Notes under the pieces: model-generated
Database searches by the model: none
What the model was told of the DNA's origin: nothing
Seen by the model: only the letters and a program-made list of their open reading frames with translations
NCBI GenBank assembly: GCA_023391635.1
Contig: JAEWAQ010000070.1
Location: 1-64,000, forward strand
DNA length: 64,000 bases
Reading direction: 5' to 3'
From: Bacillota bacterium
GTDB lineage: Bacteria > Bacillota > Bacilli > Paenibacillales > Paenibacillaceae
Position numbers and translations under genes: made by a program
Shown here: one piece after another, positions 25,001-35,900 of the stretch
Layout: every line of letters starts with the position of its first letter
Position numbering within the stretch: the stretch's first letter is position 1

Positions 25001-28000
25001 CAGAGCATTGGGGCAGGCGAACCGGCTCCTGCTGTCGTATCTGAGGATCCTCTCGATGACAGAGACACGTTGTCCATGATATGGCAGGAAGCGGAGAACT
25101 ACACGGAGTGGGGCGGAGGGAAAGAGGCCACAAAATACAACACACGGGATTACCTCTCCGGAGGCTGGGGCGTCAGCAACTGGGATCAGTCCGGCATGTC
25201 GATGAAGTGGAATTTCAACGTGCCGAAAGCGGGAAAATATGATTTATATATTGATTACGTGACAGGCTGGGATCTGCCGGCGGGCACGGAACAATCGACC
25301 CGTTATCTGCAAATCGGCGATGACGTCACTTACTTCCGGGCGCCCAAGACAGAAGATTATGGAACAAGAGCTGATGTTTGGCGAGGCCTTCGCGTGAAGG
25401 CAGGGGTGCAATTGCCGGCAGGGCCGGTTGACGTCACCATGTGGCATCAACTCGGGGGGATGAATCTGGACTGGCTTGCGCTCATCGAAGTCAAGGATGA
25501 CGAGATCAGGCCGTCGACGCCGACCTTGCAGCTTGATGCGAAGACGGCAACCTCCGTAGACTTGAGCTGGACGGAAGCCACGGACAATGTAGGCATGAAA
25601 GATTATGTCGTGTATGCGAACGACGAGCAGAAAGCTGTTGTTCCGGCCGGCACAACGACCGCAACGGTGCCTGGGCTCGCAACCGGGACAACGTATACGT
25701 TTACCGTCAGGGCCCGGGATGAGAGCGACAATCTCTCCCTGCCGTCGAACAGCGTGACGGCGACATTGACCGAGAAGGCTGTGCCTGTCTGGGCCGATTC
25801 CGCTTCCATTCGGATCGCGCAGCTATATCCCGATACGGTGAGACTGGCCTGGGACAAAGCCCAGGGCAGTGAAGGCGGCGTTGCCTATACGATCTACAAG
25901 CAGGTAGGCGCGACTTACGAGCCGCTGGCCACACAAGCAGGAACTTCGTACGATGTGAGCGGATTGCAGCCGGGCCAGACGTATACCTTCAAGGTGGCGG
26001 CAGCCAACGATGATGGGAAGTTCGCTGCCGGAGGACCGGCGATATCGGTCACAATGCCAGCGATTAACGCGAATGATGTGACGTTCTACGAGTCGTTCGA
26101 TGATTGGAATTTGGGTGATTTCACAGGCGTTCCTTCTGAATGGACAGTGTCTACAGCAACGGAAGGCACCAATAGCCCTACATTGGTTCAGGTGGTGGAT
26201 CTGGGCTCGGGCAACAAGGGCTTGAAGCTGATTGATAATTATAGCGATGGCCCCTATGTTTTGTCGCCCGATGTTCAAAAGTCTGTGGCATGGCCGTACC
26301 TTGAGGGGGGCAAGGTCACCGTCGAAACGAAGCTTCAATTTACGCAGCTGAACCATGATGCCGATGGGTATTTCCTGGATCTGATGGGCAACTACAAGCT
26401 GTTAGGCCGATTCCGTATAGCGGATGAAGGCTCAATTGCTTATCAGAATAAGACCGATGGCTCGATCCTTCGGGTCACGCCCTATGGTTCGTACAAACAG
26501 TCGGACGGCGAGTGGATGACGCTTCGCTTCGATATTGATTTTGACGCGAAGAAGTACGACATCACGGTGCAAGCCGATTCCTTGAAGAACTATGATGAAA
26601 CAAAGCTCGAAGGGGATGCCGAGCTGGATAATGATACCGGCACCCTTCATGTGTCAGGCATTCCGTTCCTGGACAATACGATTACACGAATTGAATCCGT
26701 GAGAATCAGACCGCAAGTTGGAACAGGAGCGTACACCTTAGATTACTTGACCTTCTATCGGCCCCAGGAGCGGGATCGCGTCGGGCTCACTGCGAAGCCG
26801 TCCGTCGGCTCCCAGGAAGAGTTCCCCGTGACGGTCGCCGTAGAGCCGGCAGGCAGCAATGACTTGTATCAGGAAGTCGAACTGCATTACGACACCGACC
26901 GCTTCACCTACTCGCGGGTGGAAAGTGCGCGCGATGGGATTGGGCTCGGCGACATTGTGCATGACGCAGCGAGTGGCACCTTGCGCATCAAGTCGACAAA
27001 CGATGCCGCGATTACAGGGCTGACCGATGTGCTGAAAGTGTTCTTCCAAGCGAAGACAGGCGGAACGGATGGCACGATCGCAGTAATCGAAGCGCGAATT
27101 GGCAGTTCGGAAGCAGGTGCGGTGCAGGTGAGCGGGTTGCCGCTGAAAACGATTCAAGTGCAAGCGCCGCCCACCTGGGATGAAACGGCGGCAGTACAGT
27201 CTGTTGCCTTCCCCGATACAGTACGGCTCAATTGGAGCGAGGCAACTGCGGTTTCCGGCGCCATCACTTCCTACGAAGTGTACCAAGTGGAAGATGCGGT
27301 GAAGACCAAAGCGGCAACCGTGAATGGCACGAATGCGGACATTACGGGGCTTCAACCGGGGGAAACCTATACGTTCAAGGTAGAAGCCAGAGACAGCAAT
27401 CAGAGTGAAACGATAGACGGGCCCGAGCTGACCGTAACGCTTCCGCTGACAAGCGTAGGCTTCTACGACTCGTTCGACGGTTGGGCAACAAGCGAAGAAG
27501 TGGAGGACGGCAACGGCTGGACCTATATCAAGAATGGCGGTACAACCGAAAAGGTAACATCCGTCAAGGTTGTGGAGCTTTCGGAGTCTAGCAAAGGTTT
27601 GCAGGCGGTCGACAGCTATTACGATAATTCCACGGCGCCAAAGGCCTATGCGTGGGCGCCCGTGTTGAAGAGATCGATCGATGCGCCTTACCTGGATGGG
27701 CTAGTCACCGTAGAAACGAAAGTCAAATTCACCAAGCTGGATCATGATGTCAATTCGTACAATTTGGAATTGGCCGGCGGCGGCAAGACGTTCGCTCACT
27801 TTGGCGGAATGGACGAAGGCGCGATCGGCTACCGGAACGTTGATGGCAGCTATACGCGCATCACGCCATATAACACCTTCCAGCAGCCGATAGATGAATG
27901 GATGACGATTCGCTTTGACATTGATTTCGGCAAGCGAACCTTTGATTTGATCGTGCAGACGCCGTCATTGAAGACTTACGCAGGCACTCCGAATGCTGCA

Positions 28001-30841
28001 GGCGTTCTGGACAGAGAGACAGGAACGTACCGGGTCGACGGGCTGTCCTTCCTGGATTCCAATGTGACGAGGCTGGACGCTTTCAGCTTCATACCGCAGC
28101 TTTATACCGGCGTACACACATTGGACTATGTAACGGCCTATCAAACGGCTTCCAAGCCGGCAACGCCTGTCTTGCAGCTGGCTTCGCGAACAGCGACTTC
28201 GGTGAACTTAAGCTGGAGCTCGGCAGCAGCGGGAAGCACGGCGTTGAAAGAGTATCGCATATTGGCTAATGGCGAGCAGAAGGCCGTTGTACCGGCAGGA
28301 ACAACGACCGCGAACCTCACAGGCCTGACGGCCGGCGAGGGCTATGTATTTACAGTGGTTGCTGTGGATGTCAATGACAATTTGTCGGAGCTATCCAATG
28401 CTATCTCGCTGATCATGCAAGAATTGGCAGTACCGGTATGGGGGAGTACGGCAGCCATTCATTTGAACCGGTTATTTACCGATACCGCGCGGCTGTCTTG
28501 GGATCCGGCCACGGTGGAAGAAGGCAGGGTCGCCTACACCGTCTATCGTCAGGAGGGCACTGCACTCATCCCTGTCGCGACAGTGAACGGCACATCGTAC
28601 GATGCCACTCTGCTGCAGCCGAGCCAGACGTACACCTACAAGGTGGCGGCAGCCAACGAGAGCGGCACATTCGCTGCCGGCGGGCCGACGATCTCGTTCA
28701 CGACGCCTGCGCCTGTCGCGAATGATAGAACCTTCTTTGAGTCGTTCGACGATTGGGATTTGGGAGAATTCCCAGGCAATTCTTCCTGGACAGTATCTAC
28801 TGCAACGGCAGCCGACAAAGATCCTACATCGGTTCAGGTAGTGGATCTGGGTTCGGGCAACAAGGGCTTGAAGCTGATTGATAATTATAATGAGAGCCCA
28901 TATCTTCAGTCGCCCGATGTGCAAAAGTCTGTGACAGATCCTTATCTGGCTGGCGGCAAAGTCACCGTGGAAACGAAGCTTCAATTTACGAAGATGGACC
29001 ACAATGCCGATGGGTATTTCCTGGATTTGTTGGGCAACTACAAGCTGTTAGGTCGGTTTCGCATATCCGACGAAGGCTCAATTGCTTATCAGAATAAGAC
29101 CGATGGCTCGATCCTTCGGATCACGCCCTATAATACGTACGCACAACCGGACGGCGAGTGGATGACGCTTCGCTTCGATATTGATTTTGACGCGAAGACG
29201 TACGATATTACAGTGCAAGCCGATTCCTTGAAAAGTTATGCAAGCACAGTTGCGGAAGGCACTGCGCTGGATAAAACAACCGGCACCATTCATGCGCCAG
29301 GCATCCCGTTCCTGGACAATACGATTACACGAATTGAATCCGTGAGAATCAGACCGCAAGTTGGAACAGGGGCGTATACCTTGGACTACTTGACGTTCTA
29401 TCGCCCGGACGATATGCCGCAAAACAGCGTCATTGACCCGGTGGTGGCGAGTTTCGACAGGAGTGTCACTTCGGCTGTTTATGCAGATGTGAGCGTGGCG
29501 ATGACTCTGAACGGCAACACGCTCTCCGGCATCTCGAACGGCGGCGCGGCGCTTGTCGAGGGAACCGACTACACGGCAGCGGGCGGTGAGGTCACTATAA
29601 AGAAGGAATACTTGGCCCGGCAGCCGGTCGGAACGACGAGCCTGACGTTCACGTTCAGCGCTGGAGCAACGCAGACACTTGCGATTGCGGTGAACGATTC
29701 GACCGCGCCGCCGCCGTCCGGGAGCAACACCCTGAGCTTGACGACGGAAGGCATAGCAAAGACGGCGGGCGATCCCTTCCAACTGGAGATTGGAGCCGCG
29801 AGCCTGGCGAACCCGTTCACGGTTATGGACATCACGATCAGCTACGACCCGGCGCGTCTGGCGTTCGAACTGACCGGTGATGTCGGTGCAGAGAAGCTGG
29901 CCGCGACGGCGGTGGAATCACAGCGCACGGGTTGGCAGCTCGTGACCAGCGAAGTGATCCCGGAACTCGGGAAGATCCGGCTGTTCTATGGAGCCACCAG
30001 CGAGGCGAATGCGGCAACGACCAGCGGCCCGCTGTTCACCCTGCATGGCACAGTGAAGGCGGCTGCGCCGCTCGGCGCGGCTGCGGTGTCGCTGGATCAA
30101 GCGAGCGGGTCCATGGACGGAGACAGCTATGATTGGCAGACAACGGAAGCAACCGCAACGATCACAATTGCGTCGGTGAGCAAGACTGAGCTTGGGTCGC
30201 TGATTTCTGACGCGCAAGTTGCATACAACACATCTGTGGAAGGTTCGGCGCCCGGCCAGTATCCGGCGTCGGCGCGGGCGGCACTGTTGTCGGCGATCCA
30301 GGATGCTAACGCCGTGTTCGTTGGTAGTACGGCAACTCAGGCACAAGTGAACGCTGCAGTCGATGCGCTCGACACCGCGATCTCCACTTTTGCAGCCGCC
30401 GTCATCACGGCTGAGCCGGTGAATCGCGAGGCGCTTGACGCGCTGATCGCCGCGGCGCAAAGCCGGCATGACGCAGCTGTAGAAGGAACGAAGATCGGAC
30501 AATACGCCGCAGGCGCGAAGGCGACGCTGCAGTCGGCGATCCAGGCGGCCAATGCTGCCGGCATAGGCACGCAGGCCGCGGTGAACGCAGCGAAGGCGAC
30601 GCTGCAGACCGCGCTGGATACATTCTCCAGCAAGATCATCACGCTGATTCCAGGCGCAACGAAGGTTACGATTGCGGACTTGTCGCTCCTGGTGAAGTTC
30701 TATGGAATCACAAGCTCCGATGCCGGCTGGGATCAAGTGGCAGCGGCTGATCTGAAGGACACTGGCAAGATCGACATTACGGCGCTGGCGGCTGTGGCAC
30801 AGCTGATTCTGGACGACTGGCGGCAGCAGTACCAGCAATAA
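22004..30841 (+). CDS. Giant secreted heparinase II/III-type polysaccharide lyase with cohesin-like and dockerin-like modules
   Basis: 2945 residues. Order: signal peptide (1-37), DUF4962-like beta domain (about 55-135), heparinase-type alpha/alpha toroid (from HPRVW, about 160-500), heparinase II/III beta-sandwich (about 515-900, with HNQADQNAFIINAFGE), CBM6/35-like domain (about 1025-1165), two FN3, jelly-roll A (1359-1588), cohesin-like 1 (1589-1720), FN3, jelly-roll B (1819-2049), two FN3, jelly-roll C (2242-2469), X2-like domain, cohesin-like 2 (2572-2725), two FIVAR (2727-2880), dockerin-like tail. ATG 22004 is preferred to the upstream GTG 21971 because it restores a normal signal peptide. 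It should cleave a uronic-acid polysaccharide outside the cell; alginate, glycosaminoglycan or another polymer cannot be distinguished. The dockerin-like calcium loop is degenerate (DLKDTGKID). Confidence 0.85.
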   Translation: MTKHKPIRKSLIMILSFLMVFGMMNFLPGPQTPVAQAADSDWPSTALVSYSMPFRPENSLVTTQNPPDFSWPFVAGADGYNLQVSRDASFSAVDKNVSLTQNFYNFPETFESGIWYWRVSYQKTGETPKWSTVRKFRIEEDNVSFAVPSVDEMMEDVSAVHPRVWTTPDTLDSFRELKDTSGKDKYAAALSSAEATLGAALPAEPVFPYLNTNEPTTSTRYVQAQQALKTQTDGILNQMMNTAFIYLVSEQNSEEDLETRAQFGEKARQQLLNVASWDPDGSTSFVIQDQVHRAIAYKSAIVYDWIYDLLSDDDKAAVQAMVKERTDTLVQKYLVTKPMYQYPYDSHGWTILGYIGIIATAMLHDMPEADDWFRESVPVYINLLPPWGGENGAWSQGTGYWQWSSAANKELMDVLLSAGAIDLYRKSFSRNEGDYPLYMFPHGTPKGVFGDATEYAPGGASVSMLNRISQMTQNPGLKWESEAIGVAPNTGLQDYFYGDADLASRPPVDLPNAKWFEDTGLVAMHSDLSDKDRVSLYFRSNSYGTAIHNQADQNAFIINAFGESLAPKTGFYDIYGSPHHYNYTRQTFSANAITFDGKRGQAVEDFSADGQILGFVTHPDFDATSGDATAAYKGALTKAVRHILYLRPDMFVVIDDLATNKTGGSNFEWNLHGEDNLTIDADEQGATVTKGKANLNVQFYTAEPMTATSTTKFLSANGTEVAPDPLTSLANEVQAHAQFITPKMNATKMISTMEVYKSGGEAHEVVSDIQGHYTKLTFEDGTLVYVRTTDSGLVGDDNIKFDGAAVAVKGDSVLLVNGTKVVKDGIALIDSDKPVTVAYGDERLSVSGLSDAKIELYAPVVTRLRDFDSGVDIPNGGNLAEAMSLRGVHWSKTSDTLTLNVESGQKAFKLNNAAMPGPAAPVVLQTEIDGVPGEVTLQSYTDIDGVNVGWGNLGNDAGFYEVVEAPAGLSFVKYGHPKTAILDGNTPIILRGDTGVLKLQSIGAGEPAPAVVSEDPLDDRDTLSMIWQEAENYTEWGGGKEATKYNTRDYLSGGWGVSNWDQSGMSMKWNFNVPKAGKYDLYIDYVTGWDLPAGTEQSTRYLQIGDDVTYFRAPKTEDYGTRADVWRGLRVKAGVQLPAGPVDVTMWHQLGGMNLDWLALIEVKDDEIRPSTPTLQLDAKTATSVDLSWTEATDNVGMKDYVVYANDEQKAVVPAGTTTATVPGLATGTTYTFTVRARDESDNLSLPSNSVTATLTEKAVPVWADSASIRIAQLYPDTVRLAWDKAQGSEGGVAYTIYKQVGATYEPLATQAGTSYDVSGLQPGQTYTFKVAAANDDGKFAAGGPAISVTMPAINANDVTFYESFDDWNLGDFTGVPSEWTVSTATEGTNSPTLVQVVDLGSGNKGLKLIDNYSDGPYVLSPDVQKSVAWPYLEGGKVTVETKLQFTQLNHDADGYFLDLMGNYKLLGRFRIADEGSIAYQNKTDGSILRVTPYGSYKQSDGEWMTLRFDIDFDAKKYDITVQADSLKNYDETKLEGDAELDNDTGTLHVSGIPFLDNTITRIESVRIRPQVGTGAYTLDYLTFYRPQERDRVGLTAKPSVGSQEEFPVTVAVEPAGSNDLYQEVELHYDTDRFTYSRVESARDGIGLGDIVHDAASGTLRIKSTNDAAITGLTDVLKVFFQAKTGGTDGTIAVIEARIGSSEAGAVQVSGLPLKTIQVQAPPTWDETAAVQSVAFPDTVRLNWSEATAVSGAITSYEVYQVEDAVKTKAATVNGTNADITGLQPGETYTFKVEARDSNQSETIDGPELTVTLPLTSVGFYDSFDGWATSEEVEDGNGWTYIKNGGTTEKVTSVKVVELSESSKGLQAVDSYYDNSTAPKAYAWAPVLKRSIDAPYLDGLVTVETKVKFTKLDHDVNSYNLELAGGGKTFAHFGGMDEGAIGYRNVDGSYTRITPYNTFQQPIDEWMTIRFDIDFGKRTFDLIVQTPSLKTYAGTPNAAGVLDRETGTYRVDGLSFLDSNVTRLDAFSFIPQLYTGVHTLDYVTAYQTASKPATPVLQLASRTATSVNLSWSSAAAGSTALKEYRILANGEQKAVVPAGTTTANLTGLTAGEGYVFTVVAVDVNDNLSELSNAISLIMQELAVPVWGSTAAIHLNRLFTDTARLSWDPATVEEGRVAYTVYRQEGTALIPVATVNGTSYDATLLQPSQTYTYKVAAANESGTFAAGGPTISFTTPAPVANDRTFFESFDDWDLGEFPGNSSWTVSTATAADKDPTSVQVVDLGSGNKGLKLIDNYNESPYLQSPDVQKSVTDPYLAGGKVTVETKLQFTKMDHNADGYFLDLLGNYKLLGRFRISDEGSIAYQNKTDGSILRITPYNTYAQPDGEWMTLRFDIDFDAKTYDITVQADSLKSYASTVAEGTALDKTTGTIHAPGIPFLDNTITRIESVRIRPQVGTGAYTLDYLTFYRPDDMPQNSVIDPVVASFDRSVTSAVYADVSVAMTLNGNTLSGISNGGAALVEGTDYTAAGGEVTIKKEYLARQPVGTTSLTFTFSAGATQTLAIAVNDSTAPPPSGSNTLSLTTEGIAKTAGDPFQLEIGAASLANPFTVMDITISYDPARLAFELTGDVGAEKLAATAVESQRTGWQLVTSEVIPELGKIRLFYGATSEANAATTSGPLFTLHGTVKAAAPLGAAAVSLDQASGSMDGDSYDWQTTEATATITIASVSKTELGSLISDAQVAYNTSVEGSAPGQYPASARAALLSAIQDANAVFVGSTATQAQVNAAVDALDTAISTFAAAVITAEPVNREALDALIAAAQSRHDAAVEGTKIGQYAAGAKATLQSAIQAANAAGIGTQAAVNAAKATLQTALDTFSSKIITLIPGATKVTIADLSLLVKFYGITSSDAGWDQVAAADLKDTGKIDITALAAVAQLILDDWRQQYQQ

Positions 30842-30868
30842 CTTACCGAACAGCACGAATTACTGCAG

Positions 30869-30902
30869 GCCGGGAGCGGGCGGATCGTATCCGTCTCCCG
30901 GC
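30869..30902 (+). promoter_or_regulatory. Intercistronic hairpin between lyase 1 and the SLH anchor
   Basis: GCCGGGAG (30869-30876) pairs with CTCCCGGC (30895-30902), with a further CGGAT/ATCCG inner stem. There is no T-run, so partial termination or mRNA stabilisation is more likely than a complete stop. A diverged copy follows lyase 2 near 37793-37824. Confidence 0.5.
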
Positions 30903-30932
30903 TGTTGCCGTACACAAGGAGGCAGGAACAGG

Positions 30933-32003
30933 ATGAGAATGGCACGAGCGGGGATTGGGCTCTTGGCGCTGCTCCTATTCGGCGCAACGGCACGGGCGGC
31001 GCCGGCGGGTCAAGCGACCGATGATAGCGCCGGACTGACGATGAGCGTTGAGGCGGTTGCGAACGGCTCGGATGAGGGCGGCGTGACGGCGGTACGGGTG
31101 GACGCGAGGCAATTGAAAGACTTGTACGCCTATAGCATCGTGCTGGAAGTCGATGCGAAGAAGTGGGAGGCAGTCCGGGCCGAGCATGGACTGGAAGGAT
31201 TCACGGTCGGCCCGCTGGTGAAAGGCGATACAGTAGAAGCGGCTTTGACCAAAGTAGGGAAGACGGCGGGCACCTCCGGTGACGCACGCCTGGCGACGAT
31301 CGTCTTGCGTTTGAAGCAAGGCGAACCTGCCACCGTGCGGCTGAAACAGGTCGAACTGGTAAATTCCGAATTGCAAAAAGAAGTACGCCTGCCCGCGGAT
31401 CTGCAACTGCAGCTGCCGGGCGATCCGGCATTGGTGCGTCTCACGGATATTAAGGGCCATTGGGCGGAAACGGCGATCAGGCAGGCTGTGGCTTACGGGC
31501 GGGTGTCGGGTTATACGGACGGGTCATTCAAGCCGCAAGGCGCGGTGACGCGCGCCGAGTTTGCCGCCATGCTGACAAGAGCGCTGCAACTGCCTTTGCC
31601 CGAGGCAGGATCGCTGGACTATACCGATAACGCGGCACTGCCGGACTGGTCGAAGCCGTATATCGCCGCTGTTGCCAAGTCAGGATGGATGTCGGGCTAT
31701 GACGATAGCGCCTTCCGCGCGCAGCAGCCGATTACGCGGGCGGAGATCGCGTCGATTCTGGCACGTATCCTGGCGGCAGACGGCGGGCAAGCGGGAACCG
31801 GATCGAAGGCGGCGGCAGGCGGGTTGCAGACTGCGGCCAACGCAAGCTTCGCCGACGCGGCGCAAATCCCGGTCTGGGCGCGGGAGGCAGTGGCGGCAGT
31901 CGTCGCATCCGGATTGATGCAGGGACGCGGCGGCAGGCAGTTCGCGCCGCTGGCGCAGACGACTCGTGCCGAAGCGGTCATCGTTCTGACGAAGCTGTCC
32001 TGA
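30933..32003 (+). CDS. SLH-anchored surface protein with cohesin-like domain
   Basis: 356 residues: signal peptide (1-24), a cohesin-like beta-sandwich (about 33-165, with LYAYSIVLEVDAKKWEAV and ATIVLRLKQGEPATVRLK), then three SLH repeats (LTDIKGHWAETAIRQAV, a second from LDYTDNAALPDW, a third from ASFADAAQIPVW) that bind pyruvylated cell-wall polymer. ATG follows CAAGGAGG. It is located directly after a lyase carrying a dockerin-like tail. The obvious reading is a mini-scaffold holding the lyases on the cell surface. The cohesin assignment is by fold pattern and has not been checked by profile. Confidence 0.75.
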   Translation: MRMARAGIGLLALLLFGATARAAPAGQATDDSAGLTMSVEAVANGSDEGGVTAVRVDARQLKDLYAYSIVLEVDAKKWEAVRAEHGLEGFTVGPLVKGDTVEAALTKVGKTAGTSGDARLATIVLRLKQGEPATVRLKQVELVNSELQKEVRLPADLQLQLPGDPALVRLTDIKGHWAETAIRQAVAYGRVSGYTDGSFKPQGAVTRAEFAAMLTRALQLPLPEAGSLDYTDNAALPDWSKPYIAAVAKSGWMSGYDDSAFRAQQPITRAEIASILARILAADGGQAGTGSKAAAGGLQTAANASFADAAQIPVWAREAVAAVVASGLMQGRGGRQFAPLAQTTRAEAVIVLTKLS

Positions 32004-32027
32004 CTAAAAATAAGGAGGGTATTTCCA

Positions 32028-32909
32028 ATGAAGAACAGAGGCAAAGTATTGGCTGTCGGCATGACTTTCGTACTGTGTGTAGCATGTGTATTTACCAGTG
32101 CGGCGTGGGCAAGCACAACAAACACTATTGACTTAGAAAATGCCTCAATTAATCCTGCCAATTGGTATTTAACGGACAGCGCCGTCACCTACGATGAGAA
32201 AAATCTGGACCACAATAATGTGTATGCGCCAGCCTTGTCAACATGGACGCCATCAGGCACAGGTCATAGCCTCAAATTCGAGCATGCCTCGCGATCCGGC
32301 ACAGACAAGCAGAGAACAGAATACTATTTAGCGAAAAATTTGCCGTTTTACCAAATGACTTATGTAGGTTATCAATTTTCATTTTCTACCGATTTCCCTG
32401 CTCCCAGCAATTGGGCCGCCCTTACGCAATTCTATCAATTGGGGTATTACAACCAAGCGCCAATGGGCGTATTGGAGCTTAGCCAATCCTCTCCGGGGAA
32501 GCTGAACTTTGTCATCCGAAATGATGAATATTATAGCATAGATGGCGTTTCAAGCCCTAACGGTAACAATTTATTAATCTGGCAATCCCCAAACGATCTT
32601 AGAGACGGGAAATTTCATACTCTTGTGATCGGCTTCAGGGCGGATCCTGCTTATACCGGCGGTAGACCGTATGGCTATGTAAGGATTGTGCTGGATGGCG
32701 TGCCTCAGACTTACTTGAATAGCTATGATGCTCCGAATGCGTGGGCTTGGTCCGGAAAGATCGGCGTGCCCGCAGGTTTCCATGAGAAATCGTTCATCAG
32801 TTCCTTCTATACTTCCTTTGGCCTTTACCGCGGTTCCCAAACCAATAATATGAGAGTGTATTTCGACAATATTAAATTAGGCACATCAGAGTCAGATGTT
32901 GCGCCATAA
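32028..32909 (+). CDS. Secreted jelly-roll protein, probable polysaccharide lyase or binding protein
   Basis: 293 residues: signal peptide (1-27, ending AAWAS), then a single concanavalin A-like jelly-roll. The early segment LKFEHASRSGTDKQRTEYYLA resembles the Arg-x-Glu strand of heparin-lyase-I-type or related lyases, and the protein ends with VYFDNIKLG, the usual last strand of such folds. ATG follows AAGGAGGG, 24 bp after the SLH anchor. It shares the architecture of the 38045 protein. It probably depolymerises or binds the island's target polysaccharide. The family is not settled. Confidence 0.65.
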   Translation: MKNRGKVLAVGMTFVLCVACVFTSAAWASTTNTIDLENASINPANWYLTDSAVTYDEKNLDHNNVYAPALSTWTPSGTGHSLKFEHASRSGTDKQRTEYYLAKNLPFYQMTYVGYQFSFSTDFPAPSNWAALTQFYQLGYYNQAPMGVLELSQSSPGKLNFVIRNDEYYSIDGVSSPNGNNLLIWQSPNDLRDGKFHTLVIGFRADPAYTGGRPYGYVRIVLDGVPQTYLNSYDAPNAWAWSGKIGVPAGFHEKSFISSFYTSFGLYRGSQTNNMRVYFDNIKLGTSESDVAP

Positions 32910-32943
32910 TTCCGGAAAGAAGTGTCGAAGGGAGGGAATAAAC

Positions 32944-35900
32944 GTGAAAAGGTTCATTATATTCATACTCATGATTGCAATGATTGCCGGGCCATTGGCA
33001 GCAGGGAACATGATGTTTCATCCGAAATCGGCCGGTGCGGCAGGCGTTAATCTGCTCGTTAACGGTTCTTACGAAGCTGGCATCGGAGCGCCCTGGAGCC
33101 TGTATTCCGCCCAATCGTCGGACACCTATTCCGTGACTGTTGACGATGATCAGCACAAGAGAGGAACGAAATCGGTCAAAATATCGGTTCAATCCGGCAC
33201 TTCCGTTACGATGTACCAGGCGGTAAACATCACGGAAGGCCAATCCTACAAGTATTCAACATGGGTGAAGAAGCAGGATTCGGGTTCCAGCGCGCGGGTG
33301 AGTTATTCTTTCAGGAATGCTGCCAATGAAGTGATCACGCCTCCGGGCTTCATCAATTTATCGCCATTGCCCACTGCAGTCGAAGACGAGAAAGGGTGGG
33401 TGCCGATAGAAGTCGTATTTACCGCGCCTTCCCAGACAGCCGTATTTGTTGTCGGCAATTTTGCGACCGCGGGGACAACCTGGTACGACGATGCGCAATT
33501 GGTCGAATGGCATTCCGTGACCGGCTTGAGTCTGGACAAGGCCGAAGAGACGATTGCCATAGGCGGCACCTTGCAAATCAATGCAACGGTACAGCCTGCT
33601 GACGCTACAAATCCGTCCGTGACCTGGACTTCATCCAACTCCGGGGTAGCGGCCGTTGATCAGTCGGGCAATGTTAGGGGAATAAGCGGCGGTACGGCGA
33701 TAATCACAGCCAAGACCGACGAGAATGGCTTTGAACAACAGTGCATCGTGCAAGTAGGCACAAACTCCGATATCACCGTACAGCATGATTCCGTAGCAAC
33801 GCAAATTGGCGTGCCGGTAAGCGGACAAGTGGCGGCGAGCGATGCGAACGGCCACGATTTAACTTATTCGCTTGCTGTTCCCGCCGCGAATGGCGTTGCC
33901 GTCGTATCGTCCGACGGTTCGTGGACGTATACGCCGAACAACGGCTACTACGGACAGGATGATTTCAGAGTAGGCGTCGATGATGCACACGGCAATTATA
34001 CGTTCTCCATCGTTACGGTTGCAGTCGAAACGTTGGCGGACACTTTGCAGGACTTTGAAGGCGTGCACCCTCGGTTGTACCTGGATGCCTCCAAGATCGG
34101 CCAATTGAAGTCGGCCGTTCAGCCGGGAGGCACCCATGCGTCATTATGGAACGAATTCAGGCAGATGGTAGACGGGCAGCTTGCGGAGAACGTTCCGGCT
34201 TATTATGCAGATCCTTCAGAGGAAGAGCTTTGGGAAAGAGATGTGGCGAATAAAACCGTCAATTTCGCTTTTGCTTATCTGCTCTCGGGCGAGGATCAGT
34301 ATAAAGAGGCGGCGGTTGAATGGGCGCTCGCTTCCAGCTCGTATCCGACCTGGGGAAGAAGCGGCGACCTGACCAACGCCAGCCTGGCAGCGGGTCATCA
34401 ATTGTTCAGCGTGGCGATCGTTTATGACTGGCTGTACGATGAGCTCGATGCGGGCACGAAAAACACCTTGCTGACTGCACTTAAAGCGCACGGCGATGAG
34501 ATGTACAAGAAAGCGACAGGCCAACCATTCAATGGCCGTACTGTGAAAGTGTTTTCCGGGTCAGCCTATCTTCACAACCATATGTATATCTCTATGGGCG
34601 GATTGTCAGCCGCCGCGATGGCGATTTTCGACGAAGACTCCGATGCTGTGGATTGGTTTGGGTATACCATGTCCGCATTCGGAAAGACGGAATCCTTGCT
34701 GGCGGACGACGGGGCGAGCCATGAGGGCTATCCGTATTGGGAGTATGGCACGGAGTGGATGATCAAATATGCGAAACTGGCCGAGAAATTCGTTGGCTCG
34801 CACATGCTGCAGAACGAATGGTTTAAAAATGCCGGCGCTTATGTAGCCTATTCGATGCTTGGAGAGAATGACTGGCGATTCAATAGCAATTTCTTGAGTC
34901 TGGGCGACACGGAAGGCATCAACTATGCCGGTCCGGATCATATTCTGCGGGTGTTGGCCGCCGAGCACCAGGATGGATTGGCGCAGTGGATGGCGAATCG
35001 CGTGGCTGAGGAGCATGTGAACACGCGGAGCGCAGAATGGCTCGGCATTCTCTACTACGATCCGACGGTCGAAGCGACGCCGGTCGGCAGCCGACCGACC
35101 ATGCACTGGTTCGACAACATCGATCTGGTTGTGTCGCGTTCCGATTGGTCGGGCGATGAAAGCATCGTTGCGTTTAAGTCGGGGCCGCCGCAAGGGCATA
35201 AAGAACTTGATTACCCCGGCAATTTTGGCGGCGGGCACGAGCATCCGGATGCCAATCACTTCCTTCTATTCGCCAATGGCGAGTATCTGATCAGAGACGA
35301 CGGTTATGCGGATAAGTGGACATCCAATCATAACACTTTGTTGATTAACGGATCAGGGCAACTCGGGGAGGGGGCCCGCTGGTTCGATAACGGGATATCC
35401 AAAGCGGCCCGCTCGGAAGCAAGCATGCTCAAGGCGATATCGGAGGACGGGTTCGATTATATGCTGGGCGACGCGACGAGCGCCTATCCTTCATCCACCG
35501 GGTTGATCAAATATCAGCGACACTTGATTTTCCTGAAGCCGGATATATTGATTGTGGTGGACGACATTGAAACCGCAGCGCCGCAAGACCTGGAACTGCG
35601 CTATTTTCCGGAATCGGAGACGATCCAGACGCTGCCGGACGGCGACTACTTGTTGACGAGCCCGAACAATGCGCTGAGATTCCAGGCTCTGGCTGCGGAC
35701 GGCGCAGCGGTCTCGGCGGATAAAGTCGCCTATAAAAGCGACAAGTTCACCGGGAATCGGCTGGCATTGCGCGTTCGCGGCGACGACAAGCAGACTTTGC
35801 TCACTGCGGTAGCATTCAGTTGGAGCAAAGACACGGCGCTGCCGACAGATATTACCCTTGACCAACAAGGCGATGTGTGGAAGTTCGAAGCAGGAGGCAA

